Origin: JAWKNZ01 sp041391425 | GTDB taxonomy: Bacteria > Bdellovibrionota_B > Oligoflexia > Oligoflexales > JAWKNZ01 | Assembly (NCBI GenBank): GCA_041391425.1 | Contig: JAWKNZ010000003.1 | Location: forward strand, 1-64,000 | DNA length: 64,000 bases | Direction: 5' to 3' | In this document: piece after piece, positions 54,954-63,978 of the stretch | How positions within the stretch are numbered: the first letter of the stretch is position 1 | Layout of the letters: each line of letters starts with the position of its first letter | The notes under the pieces: model-generated | The model's database searches: none | What the model was told of the DNA's origin: nothing | The model's input: the letters and a program-made list of their open reading frames with translations, nothing else | Position numbers and translations under genes: made by a program

Positions 54954-55187
54954 TTTGCTCACTAATTTCATTGCGATGGCAAAATTCGGTTGGACTTGTA
55001 TACTAATGGATTTTATGAATACTAGGGCATTACTTTGTAAAATTGGTTTTCTCCTGATCATAAGTAAATTTACCAATAGTGCTAATTCTAACATATCTTT
55101 AGATAATAGTTTTGTCTAGCTATCGACAGGTATATACTGGCTTGGAAAGGCTCACTTTGAGGTTAAATTTACTTCGATGGGGGATCT

Positions 55188-56390
55188 ATGAAAAAGTATT
55201 CGGTTGCAATAGTAGGTGGTGGAATTACTGGTTTATCGGTTGCTGAACATTTACGCCAATTTGGAATTGACGACATTGTTTTGATCGACCCTTACCAAGT
55301 GGCTTCAACCAGTAGTATGGCGGCAGGGTTTGTTTCGGGTGGATTTACCGACAATTTTAGCCGTTTAACACATGTTCATGGTTTGCAAGAATCTGCATAT
55401 ATGTGGGGCTTTGCTGATCGTGCATTCGATTTTTTACGGGAATTTGTTGACGAACAGGAAAAAAGTGGGGTGGATGGGCTTAGCTTTTTGTGCGGAGACC
55501 GTATACGTGTTTTGACTAGTGAGCATGAATTAAAAGAAGCTGAAATTGCAGTTTCACAAATGCAGTCGCAACAGATTGAACAGCGCTTATTGCTTGATAA
55601 TAAATCAGACTCTTTATTTTCTAGATATTCTATTTTTTCACCTGGTTTTTTTGGATTTCAGATTGCGGAAAGCAAGGGTGGTTATGTCCAACCTTTGAAA
55701 CTTTTGGCATTTTTAAGAGAGCGTGTAGAGTCAAAAGCCTTAAGGAAGAGAGTTGTGAGAATAGAATCAAATGGTGGCCCTGTTGTGCTGACTTGCGATT
55801 CTGGAGAAAAAGTAAGCTGTGAGATCATGGTCTTAGCAAACCACTTAGGTATGTCCTCTTTGCTGCCAGAACTTAAAAGTTGTTTGATTTCATATGCAGA
55901 TTCTTGGTTGGGTTTTGATGGAGGATTATCAGGGTCTGGAGATCTTGATCAGATGGCGGGGGTTTGTTTTTCTTTCAATCATGGCTATGAATGGGGCGGG
56001 GTAGCCTCTGATCGCATGGTTTTTCTTGGGGGCGCACGTTATCTTCGAAAAAATGCTGGTATTGCTCAAAGTTCTGCCGATGCTCCTGAGGTTAGCATAC
56101 GAGTAGGACAAGCTTTGGAAACAAAGGCTAATGAATATTTGCAAATAGATGGAAGGCGTAGGCTCGGGAGTTTGAATTTTGGCTTTGGCTGTAGGCCCTG
56201 CGATGAGTTACCTCTTATCGGCCCTATGTTTGGCGAGCCACGTATCTTGTTAGCTACTGGTTATATGGGAAATGGTTTGAGCTTTGGATTTTATGCTGGT
56301 TACTGTCTGGCGAAATTGATAGGAAAGGGGGTATGTGATGAACTGCCCCGTAAATTTTGGCCTGAAAGGCTGCGTTCATTGGAGTCATAA
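55188..56390 (+). CDS. FAD-dependent oxidoreductase (DAO family)
   Basis: A 400-residue flavoprotein with the N-terminal dinucleotide-binding motif VAIVGGGITGLSVAEHL (about 6-22) followed by VLIDP. The end of the family domain is FGCRPCDELPLIGP and LLATGYMGNGLSFGFYAGYCLAKLI. Members oxidise amino acids or glycine-like amines; the substrate is unknown. ATG at 55188 follows GGGGGATCT. Its stop overlaps the yacG start by one base, indicating co-translation. Confidence 0.88.
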   Translation: MKKYSVAIVGGGITGLSVAEHLRQFGIDDIVLIDPYQVASTSSMAAGFVSGGFTDNFSRLTHVHGLQESAYMWGFADRAFDFLREFVDEQEKSGVDGLSFLCGDRIRVLTSEHELKEAEIAVSQMQSQQIEQRLLLDNKSDSLFSRYSIFSPGFFGFQIAESKGGYVQPLKLLAFLRERVESKALRKRVVRIESNGGPVVLTCDSGEKVSCEIMVLANHLGMSSLLPELKSCLISYADSWLGFDGGLSGSGDLDQMAGVCFSFNHGYEWGGVASDRMVFLGGARYLRKNAGIAQSSADAPEVSIRVGQALETKANEYLQIDGRRRLGSLNFGFGCRPCDELPLIGPMFGEPRILLATGYMGNGLSFGFYAGYCLAKLIGKGVCDELPRKFWPERLRSLES

Positions 56391-56614
56391 TGACTAAAAC
56401 GATTGCAAATGAAAAGGATAATGTTGTGAGGATGATTCAATGCCCTCGCTGTCAAAAAAATTGTGAATATAGCGATAATAATCCACATCGCCCCTTTTGT
56501 TGTAGGCTCTGTAAAGATGAAGATATTATTGCTTGGAGCGAAGAGTCCTATAGGGCTCCTGATAGAGAAGCAAGTGCCGAGGAAGTGCTTGAAGCTATAA
56601 AATCCGGTAAGTAA
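56390..56614 (+). CDS. yacG: YacG-family zinc-binding protein
   Basis: A 74-residue protein with the YacG zinc ribbon: CPRCQKNCEYSDNNPHRPFCCRLCKDEDIIAWSEESYRAP, with four cysteines in a C-x2-C...C-x3-C layout and the RPFC and W..E.YR.P landmarks. In enterics YacG binds zinc and inhibits DNA gyrase. The start overlaps the oxidoreductase stop by one base and GGAG lies just upstream. An internal ATG at 56432 is an alternative start. Confidence 0.88.
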   Translation: MTKTIANEKDNVVRMIQCPRCQKNCEYSDNNPHRPFCCRLCKDEDIIAWSEESYRAPDREASAEEVLEAIKSGK

Positions 56615-56654
56615 CTGAAACTTTGTAGGCAAAAAGAGAAGTAAGTTTCAATCA

Positions 56655-56828
56655 TATATCCGGAATCTGAAATTTTTTGAAAAACTGTAGTATTTTCACC
56701 GGATTCGAAGTTCGGTCGGGTGCTAGGCGCGAGGAGGTGGGAAACCGCAGTGTACATGTTGGTACATGAGGATTTCCTGACGACGAAGCAACGACGCAAC
56801 CGGCTAGAAATTCGGATCCGGGATATAT
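56655..56828 (+). repeat. Palindromic repeat, type 1, copy C
   Basis: A 174-base full-length copy, nearly identical to the reverse complement of 26-190. It begins TATATCCGGAATCTGAAATT and ends with the imperfect complement. The centre carries GTGTACATGTTGGTACATGA. It lies 40 bases after yacG. Confidence 0.88.
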
Positions 56829-56959
56829 GTGAGCAAAGCTAATTATTATGCATAAAAAACACTCGTTGGATCAAACACATATTTCCTCATGTTTTTTAGG
56901 CAAGCCTTGTCTGATAGGCCTTACTTCTCTGATAACAGCTTTTATCAGGCAGCTATTAA

Positions 56960-57310
56960 CTATTTAATGCATTTTATTGATAACGATCCCCAAGTAAAGT
57001 CGCTGTAAGAAAGATAATCTTGCGAACTTTTAACAATAGCTTCTGAGTGCACAATGATGGGATCATTAGCTCTGCCACTGCCTGATGAAGAACCACAATT
57101 GAGGTACTTTCCGCCGTCAATACCCAAGCAAATAGCTATAACGTTATTTTCTTGATCAATAAGTGTACTTTTTCTATCTCCATTTTGTGCTGCTAATTGG
57201 TATTGATCTATTTCGACATTATTAAATGATACCGTGCAGTGAAATGCCTGTGATGCATTGGCATAAGTAGGCAGAAAAAGGATAAAAGTCAGTATTGCTA
57301 AAATTTTCAT
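56960..57310 (-). CDS. Small secreted protein, unknown function
   Basis: The 116-residue protein has a clean signal peptide (ILAILTFILFLPTYANA) and a beta-rich mature part with four cysteines (FHCTVSF, AICLGID, LNCGSSS, IKCIK), which probably form disulfides in the periplasm. No family is recognised. It is divergent from the small metalloprotease gene. Confidence 0.6.
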   Translation of the reverse strand: MKILAILTFILFLPTYANASQAFHCTVSFNNVEIDQYQLAAQNGDRKSTLIDQENNVIAICLGIDGGKYLNCGSSSGSGRANDPIIVHSEAIVKSSQDYLSYSDFTWGSLSIKCIK

Positions 57311-57400
57311 AAGAGCTGCTCTTCGTTGTTAGTGTTGTTAAAACTTTTAAACTTTTTCAAAACTTTTTCAATATAATTTGAGGATTCTGAAAAAGTTAAG

Positions 57401-58030
57401 GTGTTCAAAAAGGAAGTCGAAGCTTTTATTAGAGATAATATTGGTAAGACAATTGTCAGGCTTGAAGGTTGGGGTGGCTGTCAAACACTATCTCCTGGAA
57501 TTCATATTTATATTTATGATAACCCACAACTTGTTGATCATAATTCTGGAAAAATAATGCATTTGGGTAGTCCAAATGACTATAAGCTAAACTACCGTTG
57601 GTTTTTGGAGGCGGAAACTCCGGGTCATCCTCGAGTAAGGCATTTTGGGCGTGCTCTTGATGGTAAATTTGCTGGCGTTATAATAACTTATAATTTTACT
57701 GATGTTAGATCGTACTTGTTGGATAGAGTCGTTAATCTTACAGAAGCTGGTAAAATGAATGCGAGAAAAGGCATAGCTTTACATGAGTTTGGGCATGCTC
57801 TTGGATTAAGGCATGAAGATAGCAATCCACAAAGAACATGTAATGACTATGCTGAAGATATTGGTGAGGACGATGTTACAATTTCATCTTATGATCCTGA
57901 CTCAATGATGTCACGTTGTTTATACCGAAATTATGATAATGATAAAGGTCCGGTTGAAATTTCCAATGGTGACATTGAGGCTATCAATAATGCTTATCAA
58001 CATTTACTGTTAAATGAAGATCATCATTGA
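57401..58030 (+). CDS. Small metzincin-type zinc metalloprotease
   Basis: The 209-residue protein has the zinc-binding motif HEFGHALGLRH (about residues 128-138) and a possible Met-turn YDPDSMMS about 40 residues later. It lacks a signal peptide: the frame is closed by a TAA upstream and the only start is a GTG at 57401 without a strong ribosome binding site. It is therefore a cytoplasmic protease, or its N-terminal part has been lost. Metzincins of this size are usually secreted, so truncation is worth considering. Confidence 0.65.
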   Translation: MFKKEVEAFIRDNIGKTIVRLEGWGGCQTLSPGIHIYIYDNPQLVDHNSGKIMHLGSPNDYKLNYRWFLEAETPGHPRVRHFGRALDGKFAGVIITYNFTDVRSYLLDRVVNLTEAGKMNARKGIALHEFGHALGLRHEDSNPQRTCNDYAEDIGEDDVTISSYDPDSMMSRCLYRNYDNDKGPVEISNGDIEAINNAYQHLLLNEDHH

Positions 58031-58100
58031 TCGGTCATGATGTCAATAATGATTTTTAGTGTTATTTTTTCAAGATGAGCTCGACACATAATCACTATCG

Positions 58101-58490
58101 TTATTCTATTTTTTCATTAATAGCTTTTTTATTTCCTAGATCATTTTTTGCAAATGCGAATTCTTCTACAGGTTGACCACCTATTAAGTGTTTTTGAATA
58201 ATGGTTTCGCAAACACTTTCATCGACATGGTGATACCAGATACCCTCTGGGTAGACGACGGCAATAGGGCCTTGAGTGCAAATGCGTAAACAGCTTGCTT
58301 TGCTGCGGTAGATGCTTTGATTTGTAAGGTTCAATTCTTTGCAGCGCTGTTTTAGATAATTCCAAGAGCGTTGTCCCATCTCTTTGCTGCAGCACTTATC
58401 ACCTACGCAGATAAAAATATGGCGTTGGTAACGTTTAATTCCCAGTTTTTCTACTAAACTTGCTAAGTGTTGCTTTTCCTTTTTTTTCAT
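58101..58490 (-). CDS. Thioredoxin-like [2Fe-2S] ferredoxin family protein
   Basis: The protein of about 129 residues contains RHIFICVGDKCCSK and, about 40 residues later, SCLRICTQGPIAVVYPEGIWY, the cysteine arrangement of thioredoxin-fold [2Fe-2S] ferredoxins. It probably carries electrons or serves in cobalamin or iron-sulfur metabolism. The ATG at 58490 has AAAGG before it; an upstream ATG at 58508 is possible. Confidence 0.8.
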   Translation of the reverse strand: MKKKEKQHLASLVEKLGIKRYQRHIFICVGDKCCSKEMGQRSWNYLKQRCKELNLTNQSIYRSKASCLRICTQGPIAVVYPEGIWYHHVDESVCETIIQKHLIGGQPVEEFAFAKNDLGNKKAINEKIE

Positions 58491-58657
58491 CAGGTGCCTT
58501 TGATGCAAATGGATTGATAAAACTTACTTTTTTTCGGAACGATCAAATTAATATTTCTATGCTACCTTGATACCTAATATAGCCCCTATTTTTTGAGGCT
58601 CTTGTGCTTTATTTCTTGATATCTTATATTTCAGAACTTTTTTATTAGCTTCGTTAC

Positions 58658-59698
58658 TTAGTTTGGCCTCTCCTTTGAAAGTTGGATGCCATTTCTAGCC
58701 ATTTCTGCAGGAAGAACTTCACCACCCGCTAAACTGATCTCCCTGCATATATCTTCGCGAAGTTCTTTTTTTGCAAAGATAGCCATAACTCCACCTCCTC
58801 CGGCACCACATACGCGCGAAAACACCGCTCCGGCACGAATCGCAGCTTGATCAATCTTTTTTGTTTCATCAGTTTCGATTGTTGGCCATATTTTTCTTCT
58901 TAGCGCCCACTCTTCTTTGGAAAAAATTAACGCTGTTTCAATATCGTTGTTTTGTAAAGCTAGAGCACATTTTTCTGCCAATTGTCCGATCTTATCCAGC
59001 TTGTTGTATATTTCTTGGTCTTTGTTATAAAATTTCTTAAAAACTTCCCAGTTGTTGATGGCCGAGTCTCTTGATTTACCGGAATAACAGAGGATTAATT
59101 GCTCATTTAGGGGTGAGGCGATTTGATCTGCCTGTATTGTATTCACCTGAGTGTGGCCTAGCGGATATTTAATAATATTGATGCTGCCGCGTATAGCAGC
59201 CCAATAGTCTTGGCATCCAGTTGGTGAAAAAATAAGGCGTGCTTCGATATCCCTAGACGTTTGGACTAATTGGTGTTCAGAAAACTCAGGAGTTTTGATT
59301 CCTTGAACGATACTTTTCGCCTGCCAAAGTGCCGATCCCATTACCACGGTAAGGCATGAAGACCCTCCAATACCTGCTCCTGCAGGGGATTTAGCTAGGC
59401 TAGTAATTTTGATAGCCGGTAGGGTAGGGCTCCAGTAATGGGACAGTAATAGTGCAAATAGAGGCAAGTTTTTGCTTTGGCATAGATCTTGGTAAGTGCC
59501 ACTTTCATGTTTGTTGAGGTCGAGGCAATGGAATTCAAATGTCTTACTGTTACTTTGTTCTATAGTCACGGTAGCAGGAAGGGTAATGGCTACATTTACT
59601 GTTGCACAATGGTTTAGTGAACAGTGTATGGGCCATAAATCAATTGTTCCACCTGCCAGGTCAATTCTAGTGGGTGCTGATGCGGTTATAATGTGCAT
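58658..59698 (-). CDS. GHMP-family sugar kinase
   Basis: The 346-residue protein opens with ASAPTRIDLAGGTIDLWP, has the ATP loop SPAGAGIGGSSCLTVVMG (about 104-121) and ends with the family motif GAVFSRVCGAGGGGVMAIFA near 294-313. The pattern is closest to sugar kinases such as the heptose-7-phosphate kinase HddA and fucokinases; the substrate cannot be fixed. In a Gram-negative envelope a heptose or related sugar role is plausible but unproven. Confidence 0.8.
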   Translation of the reverse strand: MHIITASAPTRIDLAGGTIDLWPIHCSLNHCATVNVAITLPATVTIEQSNSKTFEFHCLDLNKHESGTYQDLCQSKNLPLFALLLSHYWSPTLPAIKITSLAKSPAGAGIGGSSCLTVVMGSALWQAKSIVQGIKTPEFSEHQLVQTSRDIEARLIFSPTGCQDYWAAIRGSINIIKYPLGHTQVNTIQADQIASPLNEQLILCYSGKSRDSAINNWEVFKKFYNKDQEIYNKLDKIGQLAEKCALALQNNDIETALIFSKEEWALRRKIWPTIETDETKKIDQAAIRAGAVFSRVCGAGGGGVMAIFAKKELREDICREISLAGGEVLPAEMARNGIQLSKERPN

Positions 59699-59976
59699 TT
59701 GTCCTCCCTCGCAGTAAAAGGCTTGCTGATCTTTTCACTTCGCTGCAAAATAATTAAATATGTTGGTACGAAAAAATTTCGCACCTTGGGTCATTTAGAG
59801 TACAATCGTGTGCCCAAGCTAAGAATCTGTCTGATATTATGTTTTCTTCGTTGCTTTAGGAGAAATGTATTTTTAGTATGGATATAGTAGCCTCTACTAA
59901 TACATTTCTCTTTGCTCCTTGACTTCCTGTTTATCAGCTAGCTTCGTAGCCACACATTTATTATAAAAGGCATTTT

Positions 59977-60501
59977 GTGGATATCATACCCTATTATCAA
60001 AGAAGCTTGCGAGTTTGTTATTATAGTACTGAATCCAGGGTTTTGGATGCGAATAAAATATTGCTTGAGAATAAGTTGAAGCAATTGGGTGTCGTTTCGA
60101 TTGTGCAGATAAAGTCATTGGATGATCCTAAGATAAATCCTTGTGATTTGCTTCTTGTTGAGGCAACTCAGATTCCCCATGAAGGGTTTTCAAAATGGTT
60201 GTTTGGATTTGGAAAGCGACTTGTCCAACAGGCAAGTATTTGGACTCCTGCGTTGTTTATTTCAAAGACTCAGTTTGGGGTTTTAAATACAATGCTTGAG
60301 GATTCGATTTATGAAAACTGGTATTTTGATATTTTAGATCCTGACCATATGGATTCACTGCCGATTAGGGTAGCAAATTTGCTAAAAATTCATGACCATC
60401 TGCATGAAATTAAGCGTTATCAAAACGTTATTGAGACACTGCAGGCTAATTTTGATCAATTAAATAATAAATTGAGCAAAATTAAGTCTGATGGGCGGTG
60501 A
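59977..60501 (+). CDS. Receiver-like (pseudo-receiver) protein
   Basis: The 174-residue protein has an alternating pattern like a response-regulator receiver (RVCYYSTESRVLDANKILLENKLKQLG, then CDLLLVEATQIP, then TPALFIS), without a clear phosphorylatable Asp in the usual context. It ends in a helical coiled-coil (KRYQNVIETLQANFDQLNNKLSKIK). The start is GTG after AAAGG. The stop overlaps or touches the next gene, suggesting a functional pair. Confidence 0.5.
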   Translation: MDIIPYYQRSLRVCYYSTESRVLDANKILLENKLKQLGVVSIVQIKSLDDPKINPCDLLLVEATQIPHEGFSKWLFGFGKRLVQQASIWTPALFISKTQFGVLNTMLEDSIYENWYFDILDPDHMDSLPIRVANLLKIHDHLHEIKRYQNVIETLQANFDQLNNKLSKIKSDGR

Positions 60502-60503
60502 GT

Positions 60504-60779
60504 ATGCTAGACCTTGAGTCATTGTCACCACATGAGCTGATTGCCCAGTATGTTATTGAGGTAAAAGGTGTTGGCCATATGCTACCTTATTCTGAATATA
60601 ACTTGATCGAACTCTGGCTGCGAGAATTGGCTGATGCTGATCTATTACTGTTAGTTCTATCAGAAATTTTGCCAGCATATTTTGAAAATGCCCGTAGGTC
60701 GGGGCGTACACTTTCTCTTAAAGGGATTCATAAGAAGGTTATGCAAACAGCAAGAGAGACGAAGCTTTGTAATAATTAA
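60504..60779 (+). CDS. Small protein co-encoded with the receiver-like gene
   Basis: A 91-residue acidic helical protein (LESLSPHELIAQYVIEVKGVGHMLPYSEYNLIELWL) that starts within the last codons of the receiver-like gene (a GTG at 60498 would overlap it by four bases). Tight coupling suggests that the two proteins act together. The family is not recognised. Confidence 0.55.
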   Translation: MLDLESLSPHELIAQYVIEVKGVGHMLPYSEYNLIELWLRELADADLLLLVLSEILPAYFENARRSGRTLSLKGIHKKVMQTARETKLCNN

Positions 60780-61006
60780 TGCTATTGAATACTGATTGCC
60801 TTGTTATAGCGAAGAGAGTATCTGCTTTATGTGTAAGCAATAATAAAGCTTTTTTCTTGAAAATGGGCAAAAGCTCAATATCTAAGAGATAGCTTGCAAA
60901 AATTTTTCTTTTTTTCGTGGACGGAGTATAACTTACGAAGGTAAGGTGGGTCTCGAATTTCGAGAGATTAAACGTATTGTATTAATTCCTATCAGGAGGA
61001 AAAAAC

Positions 61007-61336
61007 GTGGCTGAAAATACTGTTCCAGTTACTGATGAAAGCTTTGAAGCAAAAGTTTTGAACTCTGATGTCCCTGTACTAGTGGATTTTTGGGCTCCTT
61101 GGTGTGGCCCTTGCTTATCAATAGGTCCAACACTAGAGGCTTTAGCTGATGAATATCAAGGCAAGGTTACAGTTGCTAAGATGAACGTTGACGAAAATGC
61201 TAATGTACCGGCCCAATATGGAGTGCGCTCTATACCTTATTTAGCTTTATTTAAGGGTGGCGAAGTGGTGGACTCTTTGGTGGGGTCAGTTCCTAAGGTT
61301 AAGTTAACTGAAATGCTGGATCGCGTTATTGGCTAG
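61007..61336 (+). CDS. trxA: Thioredoxin
   Basis: A 109-residue thioredoxin with FWAPWCGPCLSIGP (active site WCGPC at about 33-37) and the conserved RSIPYLALFKGG cis-proline region. It reduces protein disulfides in the cytoplasm. The start is GTG after AGGAGGA. Its stop codon overlaps the beginning of rnhB. Confidence 0.97.
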   Translation: MAENTVPVTDESFEAKVLNSDVPVLVDFWAPWCGPCLSIGPTLEALADEYQGKVTVAKMNVDENANVPAQYGVRSIPYLALFKGGEVVDSLVGSVPKVKLTEMLDRVIG

Positions 61337-61964
61337 TATAATACCCGACAAAGGTAAATTGGAGAAAAGGCTAGCATCAGGAGGCTTGGTCGCCGGAGTT
61401 GATGAGGTTGGGCGCGGTTGTTTGGCTGGGCCAGTTTATGCGGCAGCCGTTGTCTTAGATTTGGAAAAGCTGTCTCACTTGTCAATGGCTGAGCTGAGCT
61501 TGATGCGTGACTCAAAGTCACTTTCAAAAATCCAGCGCCAGCGGATTCTTCCTATTATCGAAGAAATTGCAATTTCTTCCTCTATTGGACAAGCCAGTGT
61601 CAGAGAAATTGAAAGATTGGGGATCTCAGCTGCTACTTTTTTGGCAATGCATAGGGCCATTGCTTCTTTGCAGGTTGAATATCACATCCTTCTAATAGAT
61701 GGTAAAATGCCTTTGCCTGATTATAATGGCAGGCAAGCTTCGATTGTTAAGGGAGATAATCTTTGCTACTCAATAGCTTGTGCTTCAATTTTGGCTAAAG
61801 AGGCAAGGGATGGGTATATGCTGAAGCAATCGATTCGTTACCCTAGCTATGGCTTTGAATCTCATGTTGGTTATGGAACTAAAAGGCATTTAGACTCTAT
61901 CAAAGAGAATGGTATCTGCCCATTACACCGGCGCAATTTTTCCCCTATTTCAAGCATGATTTGA
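61329..61964 (+). CDS. rnhB: Ribonuclease HII
   Basis: The 211-residue protein has all RNase HII landmarks: GVDEVGRGCLAGPVYAAAV (about 24-42, catalytic Asp-Glu), RDSKSLSKIQR near 60, ILLIDGKMPLP near 120, and IVKGDNLCYSIACASILAKEARD near 138. It removes ribonucleotides embedded in DNA. The start is a TTG overlapping the end of trxA by eight bases, indicating translational coupling. Confidence 0.96.
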   Translation: MASIIPDKGKLEKRLASGGLVAGVDEVGRGCLAGPVYAAAVVLDLEKLSHLSMAELSLMRDSKSLSKIQRQRILPIIEEIAISSSIGQASVREIERLGISAATFLAMHRAIASLQVEYHILLIDGKMPLPDYNGRQASIVKGDNLCYSIACASILAKEARDGYMLKQSIRYPSYGFESHVGYGTKRHLDSIKENGICPLHRRNFSPISSMI

Positions 61965-62164
61965 ATTAATTTTCGATAAAATCACCTTTCGTATTATCTG
62001 TTTTTTCTCCAATGTGAAATTTGTCATTGGACCGACTTCATTAAATTTGTCACGTTCTTACTGTTACGGTGACGATTTTAGAGTTTTCTTTGAGCCTTTT
62101 AATCATATGTAAGTGACGCCATTAAGAGTGTAAGTTGCTTGATGACCAATGATAGAGAAGTATT

Positions 62165-62599
62165 TTGCATAAGCGTAGACATTGTGAAAAGCTTAGAGAT
62201 GCTGAACGTGCAGAAATTTTCGTTGCGGACTTGTTGGCTAGGGCAGGGTGGGAAGTGCTTGCTCGTAATTATCGACGTATCGGTTGCGAGCTTGATGTTG
62301 TAGTCGCAAAGGGAAAGACATTAGCTATCGTTGAAGTTAAGTTACGAAGGAAGGTTAGCTTAATAAATTCCTATCAATGTTTTTTAACTTTACAGAAACG
62401 CAGAGCTCTAGAACGAGGAGCCAGAATTTTTATAAGTGACTCAAATAAAAGTTGGGATCATATCCGTTTTGATCTTGCTGTAGTCTGTCTGCAAGGTGCT
62501 GCTGGCTTAGCCTATTTAAATGGAAACAATTTAATCGAAAGATGTGGCTTGAGGCTTTATCGTTATTTTGTCGATGTTCCTGTCATTAGCGATCGTTAG
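62165..62599 (+). CDS. YraN-family (UPF0102) endonuclease-like protein
   Basis: The 144-residue protein has the YraN pattern: GWEVLARNYRRIGCELDVVVAKGKTLAIVEVKLRRK at about 28-63, the G.E.D......VEVK.R signature of the restriction-endonuclease-like fold, and a following QKRRALERGARIF. Its exact function is unknown. It often lies next to rnhB, as here. The start is a TTG at 62165 after GAGAAG. Confidence 0.85.
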   Translation: MHKRRHCEKLRDAERAEIFVADLLARAGWEVLARNYRRIGCELDVVVAKGKTLAIVEVKLRRKVSLINSYQCFLTLQKRRALERGARIFISDSNKSWDHIRFDLAVVCLQGAAGLAYLNGNNLIERCGLRLYRYFVDVPVISDR

Positions 62600-62922
62600 G
62601 TTATTCTTTTTTAAATAATGTGGAAACTATGACTGTTGGACGGATACTTGTGACGAAATTTTTTTTGTTGTAAGGGGGATATTTTAATTAGCAAATACCA
62701 ATGATTGGTAGAAGGTTGAAATAATTGTAAATTTGAAATCTTATACATTTGTACAGCGCGTTGACATCTTGTTACTGATTTTTACTTCTATATTTTTGGG
62801 TGGTTATCAGAAATTAATTATGGACTATACCTTGCTATTCTGAGCTTATGGGTAGTTCTGTTGAGCGGCCCCCATTGCTGTGAAATTCTAACAGACGGAC
62901 GTGGTAATTAGAGAAAGAGTTT
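62600..62922. other. Gene-free gap before the clan-CD-like lipoprotein
   Basis: About 320 AT-rich bases with no ORF supported by a ribosome binding site. A TTGACA hexamer is present near 62760 but has no well-spaced -10 partner. Nothing else is definable. Confidence 0.4.
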
Positions 62923-63879
62923 ATGTATAAGTACATTTTTACATTATTTGTAATTTCATGTAGTAGCCAAGTAAATGACTCATCCGATCAGATTCATGCT
63001 AGTAAAGTAAGTGATACAGATAGCTCAGCTGATTCAACAGCGGATATTGTTAAGCAACGGGTTTCTTTCCTGGCCTCCCTTGTAGAGGATTCAGAGAAGG
63101 AATCTTGCGGTGATGCATGGAGAGGTTTAACCGAAGATGGTAATTTAGATATTGTTATAGTCTATGGTTATAATGATTCTTTTTTTGGCGGTGATATTTA
63201 TGCCTTAGATGGGCTTTCGCGAGAAATGTTTACGGATCATGTTACTTCTCCATGTGTGGCAAATTACAATGCTTGTGGATTTTCTAAGACGAATGATAAC
63301 GATGTTACTATTCTAAAAAAGCAAATAACTGGTACTGATGGCGCTTCTATTAATGTCAATATTAAAGTTACAAATAGTTCTTACTCATTTTTTGATAAAG
63401 ATAATAGAAAGAATAGACTGCAAACTGAAAAATCTGACTTTGCAAAGAAAACATTTTATGACGGAATAAAATCTGCGGATATCGTTTTTTATGGCGGTCA
63501 TGCTAGGGATGGAGGTGGTCCAGACTTTGACCCACCAAGGTTAGGTAAAGGAAACCATGTTGATTATAATTGGTATCATAACAATCGGGATGATATTGAA
63601 GAAATTGTAGATTTGCTGAGGTATGAAAGTTACTCAGCAAAAATTTTGGGTATTTTTGCTTGTTCTAGCTCACAACATTTCGAACGAAAACTGCATAAAG
63701 TTGCTCCGGCGTTAGGATATATCGTCTCATATAGAACTTCTCCTCGTGCAGTGTTGGAGTCTTCATTGGTTGGAGCATTGGATGCTGCTTTAGGCGCAAA
63801 ATGTGCGCAGAATTTTTCTAAGTCTATTTTAGTTGATGCTAAATACCCGGTTAGGTTTAACAACTTTTTTCATAAATAA
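62923..63879 (+). CDS. Lipoprotein with clan CD (caspase/gingipain-like) protease pattern
   Basis: The 318-residue protein has a signal peptide with lipobox FVISC. Its core has two features of clan CD cysteine proteases: DIVFYGGHARDGGG near 188, a His-Gly-type beta-strand end giving the catalytic His, and AKILGIFACSSSQHF near 240-254, a strand end followed by the Ala-Cys of the nucleophile. The spacing of about 50 residues fits. The family is otherwise not recognised and protease activity is unproven. AGAAAGAG precedes the ATG. Confidence 0.55.
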   Translation: MYKYIFTLFVISCSSQVNDSSDQIHASKVSDTDSSADSTADIVKQRVSFLASLVEDSEKESCGDAWRGLTEDGNLDIVIVYGYNDSFFGGDIYALDGLSREMFTDHVTSPCVANYNACGFSKTNDNDVTILKKQITGTDGASINVNIKVTNSSYSFFDKDNRKNRLQTEKSDFAKKTFYDGIKSADIVFYGGHARDGGGPDFDPPRLGKGNHVDYNWYHNNRDDIEEIVDLLRYESYSAKILGIFACSSSQHFERKLHKVAPALGYIVSYRTSPRAVLESSLVGALDAALGAKCAQNFSKSILVDAKYPVRFNNFFHK

Positions 63880-63946
63880 TTTGATTTGAAGAGGAAATTG
63901 TCGATGAATTGACAGAATAAAAATTAGCTTTATCGGATGATTAAAT

Positions 63947-63978
63947 AAAAAAGCCACCATCTGTAAATGGTGGCTTTT
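63947..63978 (+). terminator. Intrinsic terminator
   Basis: GCCACCAT (63953-63960) and ATGGTGGC (63967-63974) form a perfect eight-base stem with a CTGTAA loop, preceded by an A6 run and followed by T4. It lies about 70 bases after the lipoprotein gene and would end its transcript. Confidence 0.8.
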
